Of a stretch of 64,000 nt of DNA, positions 7,330 to 16,320 are shown in pieces. Within the stretch, counting starts at the first letter, position 1, and each line of letters starts with the position of its first letter. Origin of the DNA: Micavibrio_A sp041655955. Lineage in GTDB: Bacteria; Pseudomonadota; Alphaproteobacteria; Micavibrionales; Micavibrionaceae. The DNA is taken from positions 310,001 through 374,000 of the forward strand of contig JBBAEN010000002.1 in NCBI GenBank assembly GCA_041655955.1, in the 5' to 3' direction. The notes below the pieces were generated by a model. The model ran no database searches. It worked only from the letters and a program-made list of their open reading frames with translations, and was not told the origin of the DNA. The position numbers and the translations under genes are program-made.

Positions 7330-8823
7330 ATGAATCACTTGGCCCGCATCGTTGGATCGATGGATAAAACCCGCATCATGGTGGCGGGCGATCTGATGCT
7401 CGATAATTTTGTGCGGGGCGAGGTTGAGCGGATTTCGCCGGAAGCGCCGGTTCCCGTTTTCCTTGAGCGCGCCGAAGATAAGATGCTCGGCGGCGTCGGC
7501 AATGTTATCGCGAACCTCGCCGCTTTGGGAGTGACGCCTGTCGCTTTCGCCGTGACCGGCGATGACGAGGCCGGCGCGGAAGTGCGGAATCTCATCGGGA
7601 ATATGGGCGTTAATCCCGGCCATCTTGTAAAAGACGAAACGCGCCCGACAATCCGTAAGACCCGCTATCTGGCGCAGGGCCAGCAGCTTTTGAGGATCGA
7701 CAGCGAACAGGCCCGCCCTCTTTCCGCGGACAGGCAAAAAGAAATATTGCAAGCGATGGAAGAGCGTATGGGAAGCGTGGCCGCGCTTGTTTTATCCGAT
7801 TACGGCAAGGGCTTTTTCACGCCGTCCTTCCTGAAGGAAATCATTGCGCTTGCGAAGGCGGCGGGCGTTCCGGTTCTGGCCGATCCGAAGGGCCGCGATT
7901 TTTCGATCTATGCCGGTGCATCCTTTATCACGCCGAACCGCAAGGAACTTGGGCTGGCGACCGGGCTTGGTGCCGCACCCAAAGATGACGCCGAAGTCGT
8001 TCGGGCCGCGCTTGAAATTGCGCAATCCTGCGGCATCGGGGCTGTGCTTGCAACCCGATCCGAAGACGGGATGAGCCTTGTGGCGCCGGACGCGGAGCCT
8101 GTCCATATCAGGGCGCGGGTGCAGGAGGTTTATGACGTATCCGGCGCGGGCGACACCGTCATTGCAACATTTGCCGCCGCGCTTGCCGCGGGCGCGCAGG
8201 CGCATCAGGCGGCGGCGCTCGCGAATATCGCCGCAGGCATTGCCGTATCGAAAGCGGGCACGGCGGCGGTGCGGCGGGACGAGATTGAAAAGGCGCTTGC
8301 CTCCGGTGAAAAAGAAACCGCATCGCCCTATCAGGCCCCCTGTCTGGGCTGGGACGCGGCCGCAGCGCAGATACGGGAATGGCAGGCGAGGGGCCTTAAA
8401 GTCGGCATGACGGGCGGCTGTTTCGACATTATCCATTACGGCCATGTCAATTACCTGAACGCCGCGCGCGGCAAGTGCGACAGGCTGGTTGTGGCGCTGA
8501 ACCACGACGTGTCGGTAAAGCTCCTCAAAGGGCCGGAGCGGCCTGTCAATGACGAGGCGGCGCGGGCGACCGTGATGGGGTCTTTGGGCAGCGTCGATCT
8601 CACCGTCCTTTTCGGTGCGGAGCAGGCGGGGGCGGATAACACGCCTTGCGCCCTCCTTGATAAGCTGCGCCCCGATATCTTTTTCAAGGGCGGGGACTAT
8701 ACGGCCCAAACCCTTCCTGAAACCAAAGTCGTCCATGGCTATGGCGGGGAAGTCGCGATCATGCCTCTTTATGAAGGCTATTCGACCACCAATATTATCG
8801 AAAAAACGCGGCAGACAGGCTAG
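7330..8823 (+). CDS. hldE: Bifunctional heptose kinase / ADP-heptose synthase
   Basis: A 497-residue bifunctional enzyme of LPS inner-core heptose synthesis. The N-terminal ribokinase-like domain (about 1-320) phosphorylates heptose-7-phosphate and shows GGVGNV and the GAGDT active-site motif. The C-terminal domain (about 350-490) is a nucleotidyltransferase with GGCFDIIHYGHVNYL, giving ADP-heptose. Length matches E. coli HldE. The 168-bp upstream gap divergent from the peptidase gene holds its promoter. It implies a heptose-containing LPS core. Confidence 0.95.
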   Translation: MNHLARIVGSMDKTRIMVAGDLMLDNFVRGEVERISPEAPVPVFLERAEDKMLGGVGNVIANLAALGVTPVAFAVTGDDEAGAEVRNLIGNMGVNPGHLVKDETRPTIRKTRYLAQGQQLLRIDSEQARPLSADRQKEILQAMEERMGSVAALVLSDYGKGFFTPSFLKEIIALAKAAGVPVLADPKGRDFSIYAGASFITPNRKELGLATGLGAAPKDDAEVVRAALEIAQSCGIGAVLATRSEDGMSLVAPDAEPVHIRARVQEVYDVSGAGDTVIATFAAALAAGAQAHQAAALANIAAGIAVSKAGTAAVRRDEIEKALASGEKETASPYQAPCLGWDAAAAQIREWQARGLKVGMTGGCFDIIHYGHVNYLNAARGKCDRLVVALNHDVSVKLLKGPERPVNDEAARATVMGSLGSVDLTVLFGAEQAGADNTPCALLDKLRPDIFFKGGDYTAQTLPETKVVHGYGGEVAIMPLYEGYSTTNIIEKTRQTG

Positions 8824-8920
8824 CCAAGCCATCCGGCCCTGTACGCGCCCGCTCTTCCTTGCTAGACTGGTTCCGGTCTTAATTGATTACCCTTTCCTTT
8901 TTTCAGAGATGATCCGCCCC

Positions 8921-9550
8921 ATGACCCATAAGAATAATAAAGCCCGCCTGTTCTTCACATCGGCTTGCATAATGGCGCTTTCCGCCTGTTCGGCGCCGAA
9001 TTTTTTCCCCGACGGCTACACCCATCATAACAAGCCCTATAAATCGCAGGATCCGCCGCTTTCGCCCAAATTTACGAAAGAACAGCGCGCCGCGATGGGG
9101 CCTGAACAGGCCGATCAATACAGGCTCGCCGTCTATACGCTGGTGGACAGGCTGACGGAACGCGCGGGGATGCCGCCCAAGGCGGTCTATGTGGTAAGGC
9201 CCGATAAAATGACGGCGCTTCATTCACATATCGACAATGATCTGCGCGAATCGCTCCGCCATATCGGCTACCGCCTTTCCGACGCGCCGGATAACAGCTA
9301 CGCTTTTGCCTATTCCGCCGTCGTTATCAAGGATTGGGAAGGAAGGCCCGTCGCCGATGACGGGGCAACGCCCAATGTCCGGCTTGCGCTTTATGTGTTT
9401 GACGGGATGGGCGAAAGCGCCCGTTTGCTGACGCAGGAAATAGGCGATTTCTATATTCGCGGGGCGGAAGTATCGAACCTGCCCCAGACGAATTTCCCCG
9501 GCATTGCCCTGCCGGGGCTGAATGACCGGACGGGCCGGGGATCGGAATAG
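8921..9550 (+). CDS. Predicted lipoprotein, unknown function
   Basis: About 209 residues with a lipoprotein signal (FFTSACIMALSAC, lipobox Cys near residue 22). The mature part has a charged linker and a compact domain with alternating strands. I do not recognise a family. An alternative ATG lies at 8909 in the same frame, and neither start has a strong ribosome site. It is 97 bp after hldE and 5 bp before another lipoprotein gene, so the two probably form a pair acting at the outer membrane. Confidence 0.65.
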   Translation: MTHKNNKARLFFTSACIMALSACSAPNFFPDGYTHHNKPYKSQDPPLSPKFTKEQRAAMGPEQADQYRLAVYTLVDRLTERAGMPPKAVYVVRPDKMTALHSHIDNDLRESLRHIGYRLSDAPDNSYAFAYSAVVIKDWEGRPVADDGATPNVRLALYVFDGMGESARLLTQEIGDFYIRGAEVSNLPQTNFPGIALPGLNDRTGRGSE

Positions 9551-9555
9551 GACGG

Positions 9556-10107
9556 ATGCGCAGGAATTCCCGCTGGGTCATTGCCGCATGTGCCGTTCTT
9601 TTGTGCGGCGGATGCAACCCCGTGACAGTCGGGATTGCGGCCTCTCCCCTGCTGGTAAAAACAAAGCATACGAATTTACTGAACGGTTCCTACGCAGCCG
9701 TTGATGTGCTTGTGTCAAAGACGCAGGCGCGGTTCAGCCGTGAAAAAAAGCTCCTGATAACGCCCTTGAAGGAAATAGAGCGTGTCGATGGCGGCAAGCT
9801 GCGCAGCAATCCCAATCTCGGCCTTATCATGACCGACCACATCATCGCCCGCTTCCACCAGCTTGGCTATAATGTCGCCGAAAATACGAGCGGCGCGGAC
9901 GGGATTATTACGGGCGCTTACGAGATTATCGGCAAGGATCTTGCCGTGAGGTTGCGCTTTCACAATGCCCGAACCGGGGAGCTCTATGAAATGTATGATT
10001 ACTGGATGCCCGTGACATCCGACATACGCCGCTATATGGGCGAGGATGAACGGGTTATTCCCGTCTATAAGATACGCGAAGATCTTGAGCGGGTTATAGA
10101 ACCTTAA
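9556..10107 (+). CDS. FlgO-like lipoprotein
   Basis: A 183-residue lipoprotein (lipobox LLCGGC, Cys about residue 20). Residues about 60-165 (ITPLKEIERVDGG, GLIMTDHIIARFHQLGYNV, ADGIITGAYEI) resemble the FlgO/CsgG-like domain found in outer-membrane-associated proteins. FlgO proteins are linked to flagellar outer-membrane integrity, but no flagellar gene is nearby, so that role should not be assumed. It is tightly coupled to the preceding lipoprotein gene. Confidence 0.6.
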   Translation: MRRNSRWVIAACAVLLCGGCNPVTVGIAASPLLVKTKHTNLLNGSYAAVDVLVSKTQARFSREKKLLITPLKEIERVDGGKLRSNPNLGLIMTDHIIARFHQLGYNVAENTSGADGIITGAYEIIGKDLAVRLRFHNARTGELYEMYDYWMPVTSDIRRYMGEDERVIPVYKIREDLERVIEP

Positions 10108-10182
10108 CGGTAGCGGCGGTCATATCTGCGCCGCCCTTCTTCCCCCGTCTTTGGTCTTTGGCCTTTGACTTTCCAGTCCGCC

Positions 10183-10926
10183 CTAACGTGCCAGAAGGAC
10201 GCGGTAATAATAATAACGGCCCGTCCGGCCCGTTGCATCGCTGCCGGTATTCCCTTCGAAACAACCTTCTCTTACGCCGTGGAGATGATTTCCCGTAGCG
10301 CCGATAACCTGCGCATTGGTATATGTGCCGGTAAATAGGGGAGATAAGGATATGCTGCCATCTTCTTTCGGCGGTTCGCCGTCAGGGTTTTTGACGGAGG
10401 TGACGCGGTTGATCTGCAAACAGGCGCCCTTTGTAATATTGGGCAGGATTGCAACGAGTTCGGAGCTGCGCGGATCGCTCGCATCCGTACCGATTTGATT
10501 GACCCTGTTGCTTCCGGTAAAAACCCATGGGGCGCTATGGGTCTGTATGTCCTCCGGCGGTTCACGCCATGTGGCGGCGCCGCCTTCCAGCGCGAATATC
10601 TGGCGGCGCGGATTGTCGCTGATGGAGCCATAGGCGGCATGGGCCGCATCGCCGTATGGATGCGCGAACCGCAGATCCGCTTCTGAAAAACCCGCGCGCA
10701 AAATAGCGCCGGCCGCCCTTTCAAGCTCCCCCGCATAGGAGCGAACCTGGTTGACGAGGACATTGTCCCTTTCAGTGTTGATATTGGCGCCTTCCTGCCC
10801 GCCGCCGCGGATCGCGACGATAAGAAATCCGATGAGGGCAATCGCCGCCAGAATATAAAACAGCACATTGCCCGCCTCTTTGTGGCGTGGCCCGAAAGCA
10901 AGTTTGTTGCAGGAGGTGAGCTTCAT
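10183..10926 (-). CDS. Pilin-like membrane-anchored protein, paralogue 1
   Basis: A 247-residue protein with a short charged N-terminus, then Gly and a hydrophobic helix (GNVLFYILAAIALIGFL, about residues 20-36), like a type IV pilin-like N-terminus but lacking the usual Glu five residues after the putative cleavage site. The C-terminal region shares ACLQIN...KNPDGEPP, a late Cys and a final YRVLLAR with paralogues 2 and 3. Its two Cys match the last two of their four. It begins 10 bp after the dacA stop, so it is probably translated from the dacA mRNA and lacks the structured leader of the other two. Function unknown; a periplasmic, inner-membrane-anchored protein is inferred. Confidence 0.7.
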   Translation of the reverse strand: MKLTSCNKLAFGPRHKEAGNVLFYILAAIALIGFLIVAIRGGGQEGANINTERDNVLVNQVRSYAGELERAAGAILRAGFSEADLRFAHPYGDAAHAAYGSISDNPRRQIFALEGGAATWREPPEDIQTHSAPWVFTGSNRVNQIGTDASDPRSSELVAILPNITKGACLQINRVTSVKNPDGEPPKEDGSISLSPLFTGTYTNAQVIGATGNHLHGVREGCFEGNTGSDATGRTGRYYYYRVLLAR

Positions 10927-10936
10927 CGCGGCCCGG

Positions 10937-12598
10937 TTAGCGCGGCGGCAGGGGCAGGCAGTCGCGGAAATGGCGGCATGCTTCCTGCGCCTGCGCCTGT
11001 GTGAGGTTTCCAAGACGAGCGCGGAAGATGGTGCCTTCGCCGGTCTGGAGGGGAACGACTGCGGGCCTTGCATGATTCAGGGGCTGCGGCAGTTTCGTTT
11101 GTGCCTTGCGTAAGGCATCGTCTGTGGCGACGCGGCTGTTATAGGCGCCGATTTGAACCGACCATAGCCGGGAGGCCGCCGGGGCGATCGCGGCTTTTTG
11201 CAGTGCCGCCGCTTTTGCCGCAGTGCCGGCATGGATATCCTGCGGCGTTATGCCCGCGGCCTGCATGGCGGCGGCGGCCTGAATATGTTTGACACGATCA
11301 TGTTCGCCTTTATAGACGGCGGCGGCGATCATGCCGGCCTCCAGCCTGCGGGACGTCGCCGTATCAAAATCACCCTCGCCGGTCAGCTCGCTATATGCGC
11401 CGCTATTGATGGCGCTTTGCACGTCGGCAATGGCCTGTTCCGTCCTGTCTTCATAACCTTCGGGCAGTTGCAGCGTATTGGCGGCGATGGCCGTGCGCTT
11501 TTGATCGAGAGCCGCGAGCGACGTATAATTCGCCGTGTTCCCGGTGCGGGTATTTCGCGTATCCGCCGTTATCGTTGTGGCTGTCGTAATTTCAACGGAC
11601 TGCGGCGCGGTATTGCCCGCAACCCCTATAGACGGTTTGGGAACGGGCAGCGGCAGGGGTTTTGAAAGATTGGCGACGGGGATGGCTGTGCTGTCACCGG
11701 CGGCATAGCGTGTCTGGCCGATCTTTGAAAAGCCTGCATTCAGGATTTCGGCCATATGGTCATTGCGGGTTTTCCATGTGCGCCCGCCAAAAACGACGCC
11801 GATGACGCGGCGGCCATTCTTGCGGGCCGAGGCGATCAGGTTGAAACCGGAGGCGTTGATGAACCCCGTCTTGAAGCCGTCCATGCCCGGATAGCTGTTC
11901 ATCAGGCGGTTATGGTTCGTATAGGTGACGCCGCGATAGGTGAATTGCTTCGTTGAAAAATAGCGGTAGTAATTGGGATAGCGCGTAATGACGTAACGGG
12001 CGAGCGTCGCCATGTCGCGGGCGGAGCTGACTTGCTGCGGATGGTGGAGGCCATGGGCGTTCTTAAAGGTGGTCTTGCGCATACCGATGTCGCGGGCGCG
12101 GCGGGTCATGCGCAAGGCAAAGCGATCCTCGGTTCCGCCAAGATGTTCGGCAATGGCGACTGAAATATCATTGGCCGATTTCGTAACAAGGGAAAGGATG
12201 GCGTCTTCGACCCTGATGGTCGAACCGGCGGACAGGCCGATTTTGCTTGGCTGCTGGCTGGCCGCGCGCTGGGAGATACGGATTTTGTCATTAAGGCGAA
12301 CCTGCCCGCTTTCCAGCGCCTCGAACATCAAAAGCAATGTCATAACCTTTGTCAGTGAGGCCGGATGAAGCGATTTATCCGCATGGCGTTCAGAGATGAC
12401 AAGCCCCGTGTCGGCGTCGATCACGATAGAGGCGTATTTATTGTTGGGTTTGGCAGCCGCCGTTTGCGGCAGGACAAGGCCGACACCAAGGCACAACAGG
12501 AATATGGCAATAACTACCTGACGCAAAAGCATATCTCCCGCAGGCTTGGTTTGGATGGAACTGGACACGGTAAAAGCCTGTTTATGACGTGAGAACAT
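10937..12598 (-). CDS. dacA: D-alanyl-D-alanine carboxypeptidase with SPOR domain
   Basis: About 553 residues. A penicillin-binding, DacA-type domain shows SLTK (about residues 81-84), SAND and KTGFINASG, the three serine-peptidase motifs that trim the terminal D-Ala from peptidoglycan stems. A C-terminal SPOR domain (LWSVQIGAYNSRVATDDA onward) should bind denuded glycan at the septum. The middle is a low-complexity Thr/Ala linker. The signal peptide is the hydrophobic stretch LLRQVVIAIFLLCLGVG. Starting at Met23 (12532), just after GGGAG, gives a cleaner signal than the outer start given here. The gene leads into pilin-like paralogue 1. Confidence 0.9.
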   Translation of the reverse strand: MFSRHKQAFTVSSSIQTKPAGDMLLRQVVIAIFLLCLGVGLVLPQTAAAKPNNKYASIVIDADTGLVISERHADKSLHPASLTKVMTLLLMFEALESGQVRLNDKIRISQRAASQQPSKIGLSAGSTIRVEDAILSLVTKSANDISVAIAEHLGGTEDRFALRMTRRARDIGMRKTTFKNAHGLHHPQQVSSARDMATLARYVITRYPNYYRYFSTKQFTYRGVTYTNHNRLMNSYPGMDGFKTGFINASGFNLIASARKNGRRVIGVVFGGRTWKTRNDHMAEILNAGFSKIGQTRYAAGDSTAIPVANLSKPLPLPVPKPSIGVAGNTAPQSVEITTATTITADTRNTRTGNTANYTSLAALDQKRTAIAANTLQLPEGYEDRTEQAIADVQSAINSGAYSELTGEGDFDTATSRRLEAGMIAAAVYKGEHDRVKHIQAAAAMQAAGITPQDIHAGTAAKAAALQKAAIAPAASRLWSVQIGAYNSRVATDDALRKAQTKLPQPLNHARPAVVPLQTGEGTIFRARLGNLTQAQAQEACRHFRDCLPLPPR

Positions 12599-12714
12599 TC
12601 TACAAGAAGAAGATTAAAAAGAAACCTAAAGCCCCGGCAAAAGCGCGGACAACCGACAGATTTGCTATTTTAGACATACTCTCATCCTTCTGTCCAGAAA
12701 ACGCCCCGGAAGAA

Positions 12715-12735
12715 TTTTTGTGCAACGCACAAAAA
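12715..12735. promoter_or_regulatory. Palindrome with TGTGC-N3-GCACA core
   Basis: Perfect 9-bp arms (12715-12723 and 12727-12735) around AAC, lying upstream of the phasin promoter. No terminator-like U-run follows on either strand beyond the arms, so an operator for a dimeric regulator is more likely. A similar TGTGC-N4-GCACA site precedes acpP. Confidence 0.4.
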
Positions 12736-12740
12736 ACCCG

Positions 12741-12769
12741 TTGACGCTAGGGAGAATCAATGATAGTTT
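12741..12769 (+). promoter_or_regulatory. Probable phasin promoter
   Basis: TTGACG at 12741, a 17-bp spacer, then an AT-rich TAGTTTATTATT region for the -10. The stretch TTTATTATTGTGCG at the -10 recurs in the cytidine deaminase promoter. Confidence 0.4.
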
Positions 12770-12832
12770 ATTATTGTGCGTTGCAGTAAATTTACGTAAG
12801 TCTGTATGCAGCACAACCATAGGAGGTTGGAG

Positions 12833-13366
12833 ATGGCCACAAAAACCAAGAGTAAAAAGCCCGCGCCACAGACGGTTAAAAAAGCCGCTGCGCCCTTGAA
12901 AAACAAGCAAGCGGCGAAATCCGCGGAGCAATTCGGCGCTTTTGCGCAAAATTTTCCACAATTCAAGCCGTTTAACATGGAGACACCGATGATGCAGGGT
13001 AACAAACAATTTGAAAAGCTGGCGCAGGACGCCACGGCTTTGGGACAAGAGCAAATGGACGCCGTCATGAAGGCTTCTTCCATCTGGGCCAAAGGCGTTG
13101 AGGATTTTATGCAAACCGTGGTTGAAATCGCTGCGCAAGCCGGTGAAAAGTCACAGGAAGCCACAAAGGCGATCATGTCCTGTAAGACGCTGAATGAATT
13201 CACGGACGCGCAAACGAAACTGGCGCAGGACAGCTTTGACGGCTTTATGACGAACGCCACGAAGCTTTCGGAAAAAAGCGTAAAACTCTGCACGGACGCC
13301 CTTGAGCCGATCAATGATCAGCTTGGCCGCGCCATTAAAAAAGCCTCGGACACGATGGCGGCCTGA
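12833..13366 (+). CDS. Phasin family protein
   Basis: A 177-residue phasin-type protein. The Lys/Ala-rich N-terminus (about residues 1-40, TKSKKPAPQTVKKAA) may touch DNA, and the rest is amphipathic helix (ALGQEQMDAVMKAS, EFTDAQTKLAQDSFDGFMTN) as in phasins that coat polyhydroxyalkanoate granules. The start at 12833 has an AGGAGG site 6 bases away. No PHA synthase is in this window, so granule binding is inferred from the family. A strong terminator follows. Confidence 0.8.
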   Translation: MATKTKSKKPAPQTVKKAAAPLKNKQAAKSAEQFGAFAQNFPQFKPFNMETPMMQGNKQFEKLAQDATALGQEQMDAVMKASSIWAKGVEDFMQTVVEIAAQAGEKSQEATKAIMSCKTLNEFTDAQTKLAQDSFDGFMTNATKLSEKSVKLCTDALEPINDQLGRAIKKASDTMAA

Positions 13367-13400
13367 ACAGGCCCCTCTTTCCTTCGGTAAAAATGCGAAA

Positions 13401-13426
13401 CCCTGCCCCTCCGGCAGGGTTTTTTT
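13401..13426 (+). terminator. Intrinsic terminator after the phasin gene
   Basis: Seven-bp GC stem (13401-13407 with 13413-13419), 5-nt loop and seven Ts. Textbook form, 34 bp after the stop. Confidence 0.9.
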
Positions 13427-13475
13427 CTGATAGAGCGCGGCTCTTTTAAAATCCCGTCCGAAAGACTATATTCTT

Positions 13476-13490
13476 AACTATTCGATAGTA
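13476..13490. promoter_or_regulatory. ACTAT-N3-ATAGT palindrome upstream of clpS
   Basis: AACTAT, TCG, ATAGTA at 13476-13490. Nearly the same site, AACTAT-CTA-ATAGTT, lies upstream of the pentapeptide gene at 36119-36133. The symmetry and AT-rich half sites suit a MarR-type dimer. Confidence 0.45.
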
Positions 13491-13564
13491 TTTTACGTTA
13501 AAATAGCACTGTCGCAGTGGCAAAAAAGCATCCTAACGGGACACACGCATATTCAAAGGCAACG

Positions 13565-13960
13565 ATGACGCAGGACGCACTCCTTATTACGATGAATGAT
13601 GATGACAATCCGATGCTCCCGCCGCCGGACGGGGGGGATGGCAATGGCGGCGATCACGACCGCGCGCGCCAGACGGGGCTGCTGCTCAAGCCCCGCCCCA
13701 AGACGAAAAAACCGTCAATGTATAAAGTCCTTTTGTTGAACGACGATTACACGCCGATGGAATTCGTCGTGCATGTGCTGGAGCGGTTTTTCAGCAAGAA
13801 CAGGCAGGAAGCGACCGACATCATGCTGCATGTCCACCGCCGCGGCGTCGGGATTTGCGGGATTTTCACCTATGAGGTCGCGGAAACGAAAGTGGCGCAG
13901 GTGATGGATTTCGCCCGCGCCAACGAACAGCCGCTGCAATGCACGATGGAAAAGGAATAG
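13565..13960 (+). CDS. clpS: ATP-dependent Clp protease adaptor ClpS
   Basis: ClpS (131 residues) delivers N-degron substrates to ClpA. The core (about 50-131) shows YKVLLLNDDYTPMEFVV, which includes the Asn-Asp pair that contacts the N-terminal residue, and the HRRGVGICG segment. A longer than usual disordered N-terminus (about 45 residues, rich in Asp, Gly and Pro) precedes it; this tail normally enters the ClpA pore. The start at 13565 has AAGG at 6 bases. A GTG at 13517 would extend it without a ribosome site. It sits 2 bp before clpA. Confidence 0.93.
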   Translation: MTQDALLITMNDDDNPMLPPPDGGDGNGGDHDRARQTGLLLKPRPKTKKPSMYKVLLLNDDYTPMEFVVHVLERFFSKNRQEATDIMLHVHRRGVGICGIFTYEVAETKVAQVMDFARANEQPLQCTMEKE

Positions 13961-13962
13961 CC

Positions 13963-16284
13963 ATGCTCTCACGCAATCTTGAACAAACCCTCCACCGCGC
14001 CCTTGCCCATGCGAACGAGCGCAGTCACGAATATGCGACGCTGGAACATTTGCTGCTCGCCCTTATCGAGGATCAGGATGCGATGGCGGTCTTGCGCTCC
14101 TGCGGCATTTCCCTGACCGAACTGCGTGAGCAGCTTGAACAATATCTCGATCACGAGCTTGCCTATCTGAAATCCGGCGAAGGCGAGGAAGCAAAGCCGA
14201 CAACGGCTTTCCAGCGCGTGTTGCAACGTGCCGCCATCCATGTCCAATCGTCGGGGCGGGAGGAAGTGACGGGCGCGAATGTTCTGGTCGCGCTCTTTTC
14301 CGAACGTGAATCCCATGCGGTTTATTTTTTGCAGGAACAGGATATGACGCGCTTCGACGCCGTCAATTATATCAGCCACGGCATCGCGAAAGTGCCGGGC
14401 CAGTCCGACCCCGCCAAAACGCCGCGCGGTGCGGAGGAAGAGGATGCCGCTTCGTCCGCTTCTTCGGCGGGCGGCAAGACAGGCACGGACGCGCTCAAGG
14501 CCTATTGCAAGAATCTCAATGAAAAGGCGAAGATCGGCAAAATCGATCCGTTGATTGGCCGCCAGAAGGAAGTGGATCGCACGATCCAGATTTTGTGCCG
14601 CCGGTCTAAAAACAACCCGCTTTATGTCGGCGATCCCGGCGTCGGGAAAACGGCGATTGCCGAAGGGCTGGCGAAGAAAATCGTCGAGGGAGAGGTGCCG
14701 GAAGTTTTAAAGGACGCGACGATCTACGCGCTGGATATGGGATCGCTTCTGGCCGGTACGCGCTATCGCGGCGATTTTGAAGAACGCATCAAACAGGTGC
14801 TTTCCGAGCTTGAGAAAATCGACGGTGCGGTTTTGTTCATTGACGAAATCCATACCGTCATTGGCGCCGGCGCGACATCAGGCGGGGCGATGGACGCCTC
14901 GAATCTTTTAAAGCCTTCCCTGTCCAACGGCTCCCTGCGCTGCATCGGCTCGACGACCTATAAGGAATACCGCAATCATTTTGAAAAAGACCGTGCGCTC
15001 GTCCGCCGCTTCCAGAAGATCGACGTGTATGAGCCGACAATCGACGAAACGATCGCAATCCTCAAAGGCCTGAAACCTTATTATGAAGAGCATCACCATG
15101 TCACCTATACGGACGATGCGCTGAAGGCCGCCGTGGAGCTTTCGTCGAAATATATCGGTGACCGTAAATTGCCGGACAAGGCGATCGACATTATCGACGA
15201 AGTCGGCGCGGCGCAGATGCTCCTCCCCGAAGACAAGCGCAAGACGCTTATTGATACGGAAGATATCGAAGGCGTCATCGCGGCCATCGCCCGCATCCCC
15301 GCAAAGACCCTGACGAAAGATGACAAGACCGTCCTGAAAAACCTTGAGAGGGATTTGAAAACGCTGGTCTTCGATCAGGACAGGGCGATTGACACGCTGG
15401 TCGATGCCATCAAGCTCAGCCGCGCGGGCCTGCGCGACGCGGACAAGCCGATCGGCTGTTTCCTGTTTTCCGGCCCGACCGGCGTCGGCAAGACCGAAGT
15501 TGCGCGGCAGCTCGCAAAGACGATGGGCGTCGATCTCGCGCGCTTCGATATGTCCGAATATATGGAACGCCATTCCATATCGCGCCTTATCGGCTCGCCG
15601 CCCGGCTATGTCGGGTTCGATCAGGGCGGCCTCCTGACCGACAAGATCGATCAGCAGCCGCATTGCGTCCTCCTGCTCGACGAGATCGAAAAGGCCCATC
15701 CCGATATTTACAATATCCTCTTGCAGGTGATGGATTACGGGAAGCTGACCGACAATAACGGCAAGACCGTCGATTTCCGCAACGTCATCCTCATCATGAC
15801 GACCAATGCGGGCGCGGCGGAACTCGCCAAAGCGCCGATAGGGTTTGAACGCGGCGTGCGCGTTGACGAGGACAGGGAAGCCATCAACAAGATGTTCACG
15901 CCGGAATTCAGGAACAGGCTGGACGCGATCGTGCCGTTCTCCGCGTTGAAGCAGGAAACGATGGTGCGCGTCGTCGATAAATTCATCGCGCAGCTCGAAG
16001 CCCAGCTGACGGACAAGAACGTGGCGCTCCAGCTTTCCGAAGAGGCGCGCCAGTGGCTTGCGGTGAAAGGCTATGACCCCGCCATGGGGGCGCGGCCATT
16101 GACGCGGGTGATCCAAGAGCATGTCAAAAAGCCGCTTGCCGAGGAAATATTGTTCGGCAAGCTTGCCGAAGGCGGGACGGTCGTTATCAAGGTTTCGGAC
16201 GACGAGATTGTCTTTGAAACCGATCCGCGCAAAAAATCGAAACAGGAAAAAGCGCCGAAAGAGCCGAAAGAAACGGTCGGATAG
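13963..16284 (+). CDS. clpA: ATP-dependent Clp protease ATP-binding subunit ClpA
   Basis: A 773-residue AAA+ unfoldase. It has the N-terminal double Clp domain (about 1-150), a first AAA module with GDPGVGKT, a second with GPTGVGKT, and a C-terminal D2-small domain (PAMGARPLTRVIQEH). It unfolds substrates for ClpP, which is not in this window. The start at 13963 follows AAGGA, and the intergenic gap to clpS is 2 bp, so they are translationally coupled. The C-terminus ends in a Lys/Glu-rich tail. Confidence 0.95.
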   Translation: MLSRNLEQTLHRALAHANERSHEYATLEHLLLALIEDQDAMAVLRSCGISLTELREQLEQYLDHELAYLKSGEGEEAKPTTAFQRVLQRAAIHVQSSGREEVTGANVLVALFSERESHAVYFLQEQDMTRFDAVNYISHGIAKVPGQSDPAKTPRGAEEEDAASSASSAGGKTGTDALKAYCKNLNEKAKIGKIDPLIGRQKEVDRTIQILCRRSKNNPLYVGDPGVGKTAIAEGLAKKIVEGEVPEVLKDATIYALDMGSLLAGTRYRGDFEERIKQVLSELEKIDGAVLFIDEIHTVIGAGATSGGAMDASNLLKPSLSNGSLRCIGSTTYKEYRNHFEKDRALVRRFQKIDVYEPTIDETIAILKGLKPYYEEHHHVTYTDDALKAAVELSSKYIGDRKLPDKAIDIIDEVGAAQMLLPEDKRKTLIDTEDIEGVIAAIARIPAKTLTKDDKTVLKNLERDLKTLVFDQDRAIDTLVDAIKLSRAGLRDADKPIGCFLFSGPTGVGKTEVARQLAKTMGVDLARFDMSEYMERHSISRLIGSPPGYVGFDQGGLLTDKIDQQPHCVLLLDEIEKAHPDIYNILLQVMDYGKLTDNNGKTVDFRNVILIMTTNAGAAELAKAPIGFERGVRVDEDREAINKMFTPEFRNRLDAIVPFSALKQETMVRVVDKFIAQLEAQLTDKNVALQLSEEARQWLAVKGYDPAMGARPLTRVIQEHVKKPLAEEILFGKLAEGGTVVIKVSDDEIVFETDPRKKSKQEKAPKEPKETVG

Positions 16285-16320
16285 ATCGGGCTTCCGGGCG
16301 GGTTTTCCTGAAGGCGGCGC

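Noticed and set aside
13517..13564. GTG start extending ClpS by 16 residues
   Set aside because: No ribosome site; the ATG at 13565 has one and fits better, and the region between carries promoter-like sequence.
14908..16122. 404-codon minus-strand frame inside clpA
   Set aside because: Mirror of conserved clpA codons; no family features or ribosome site.
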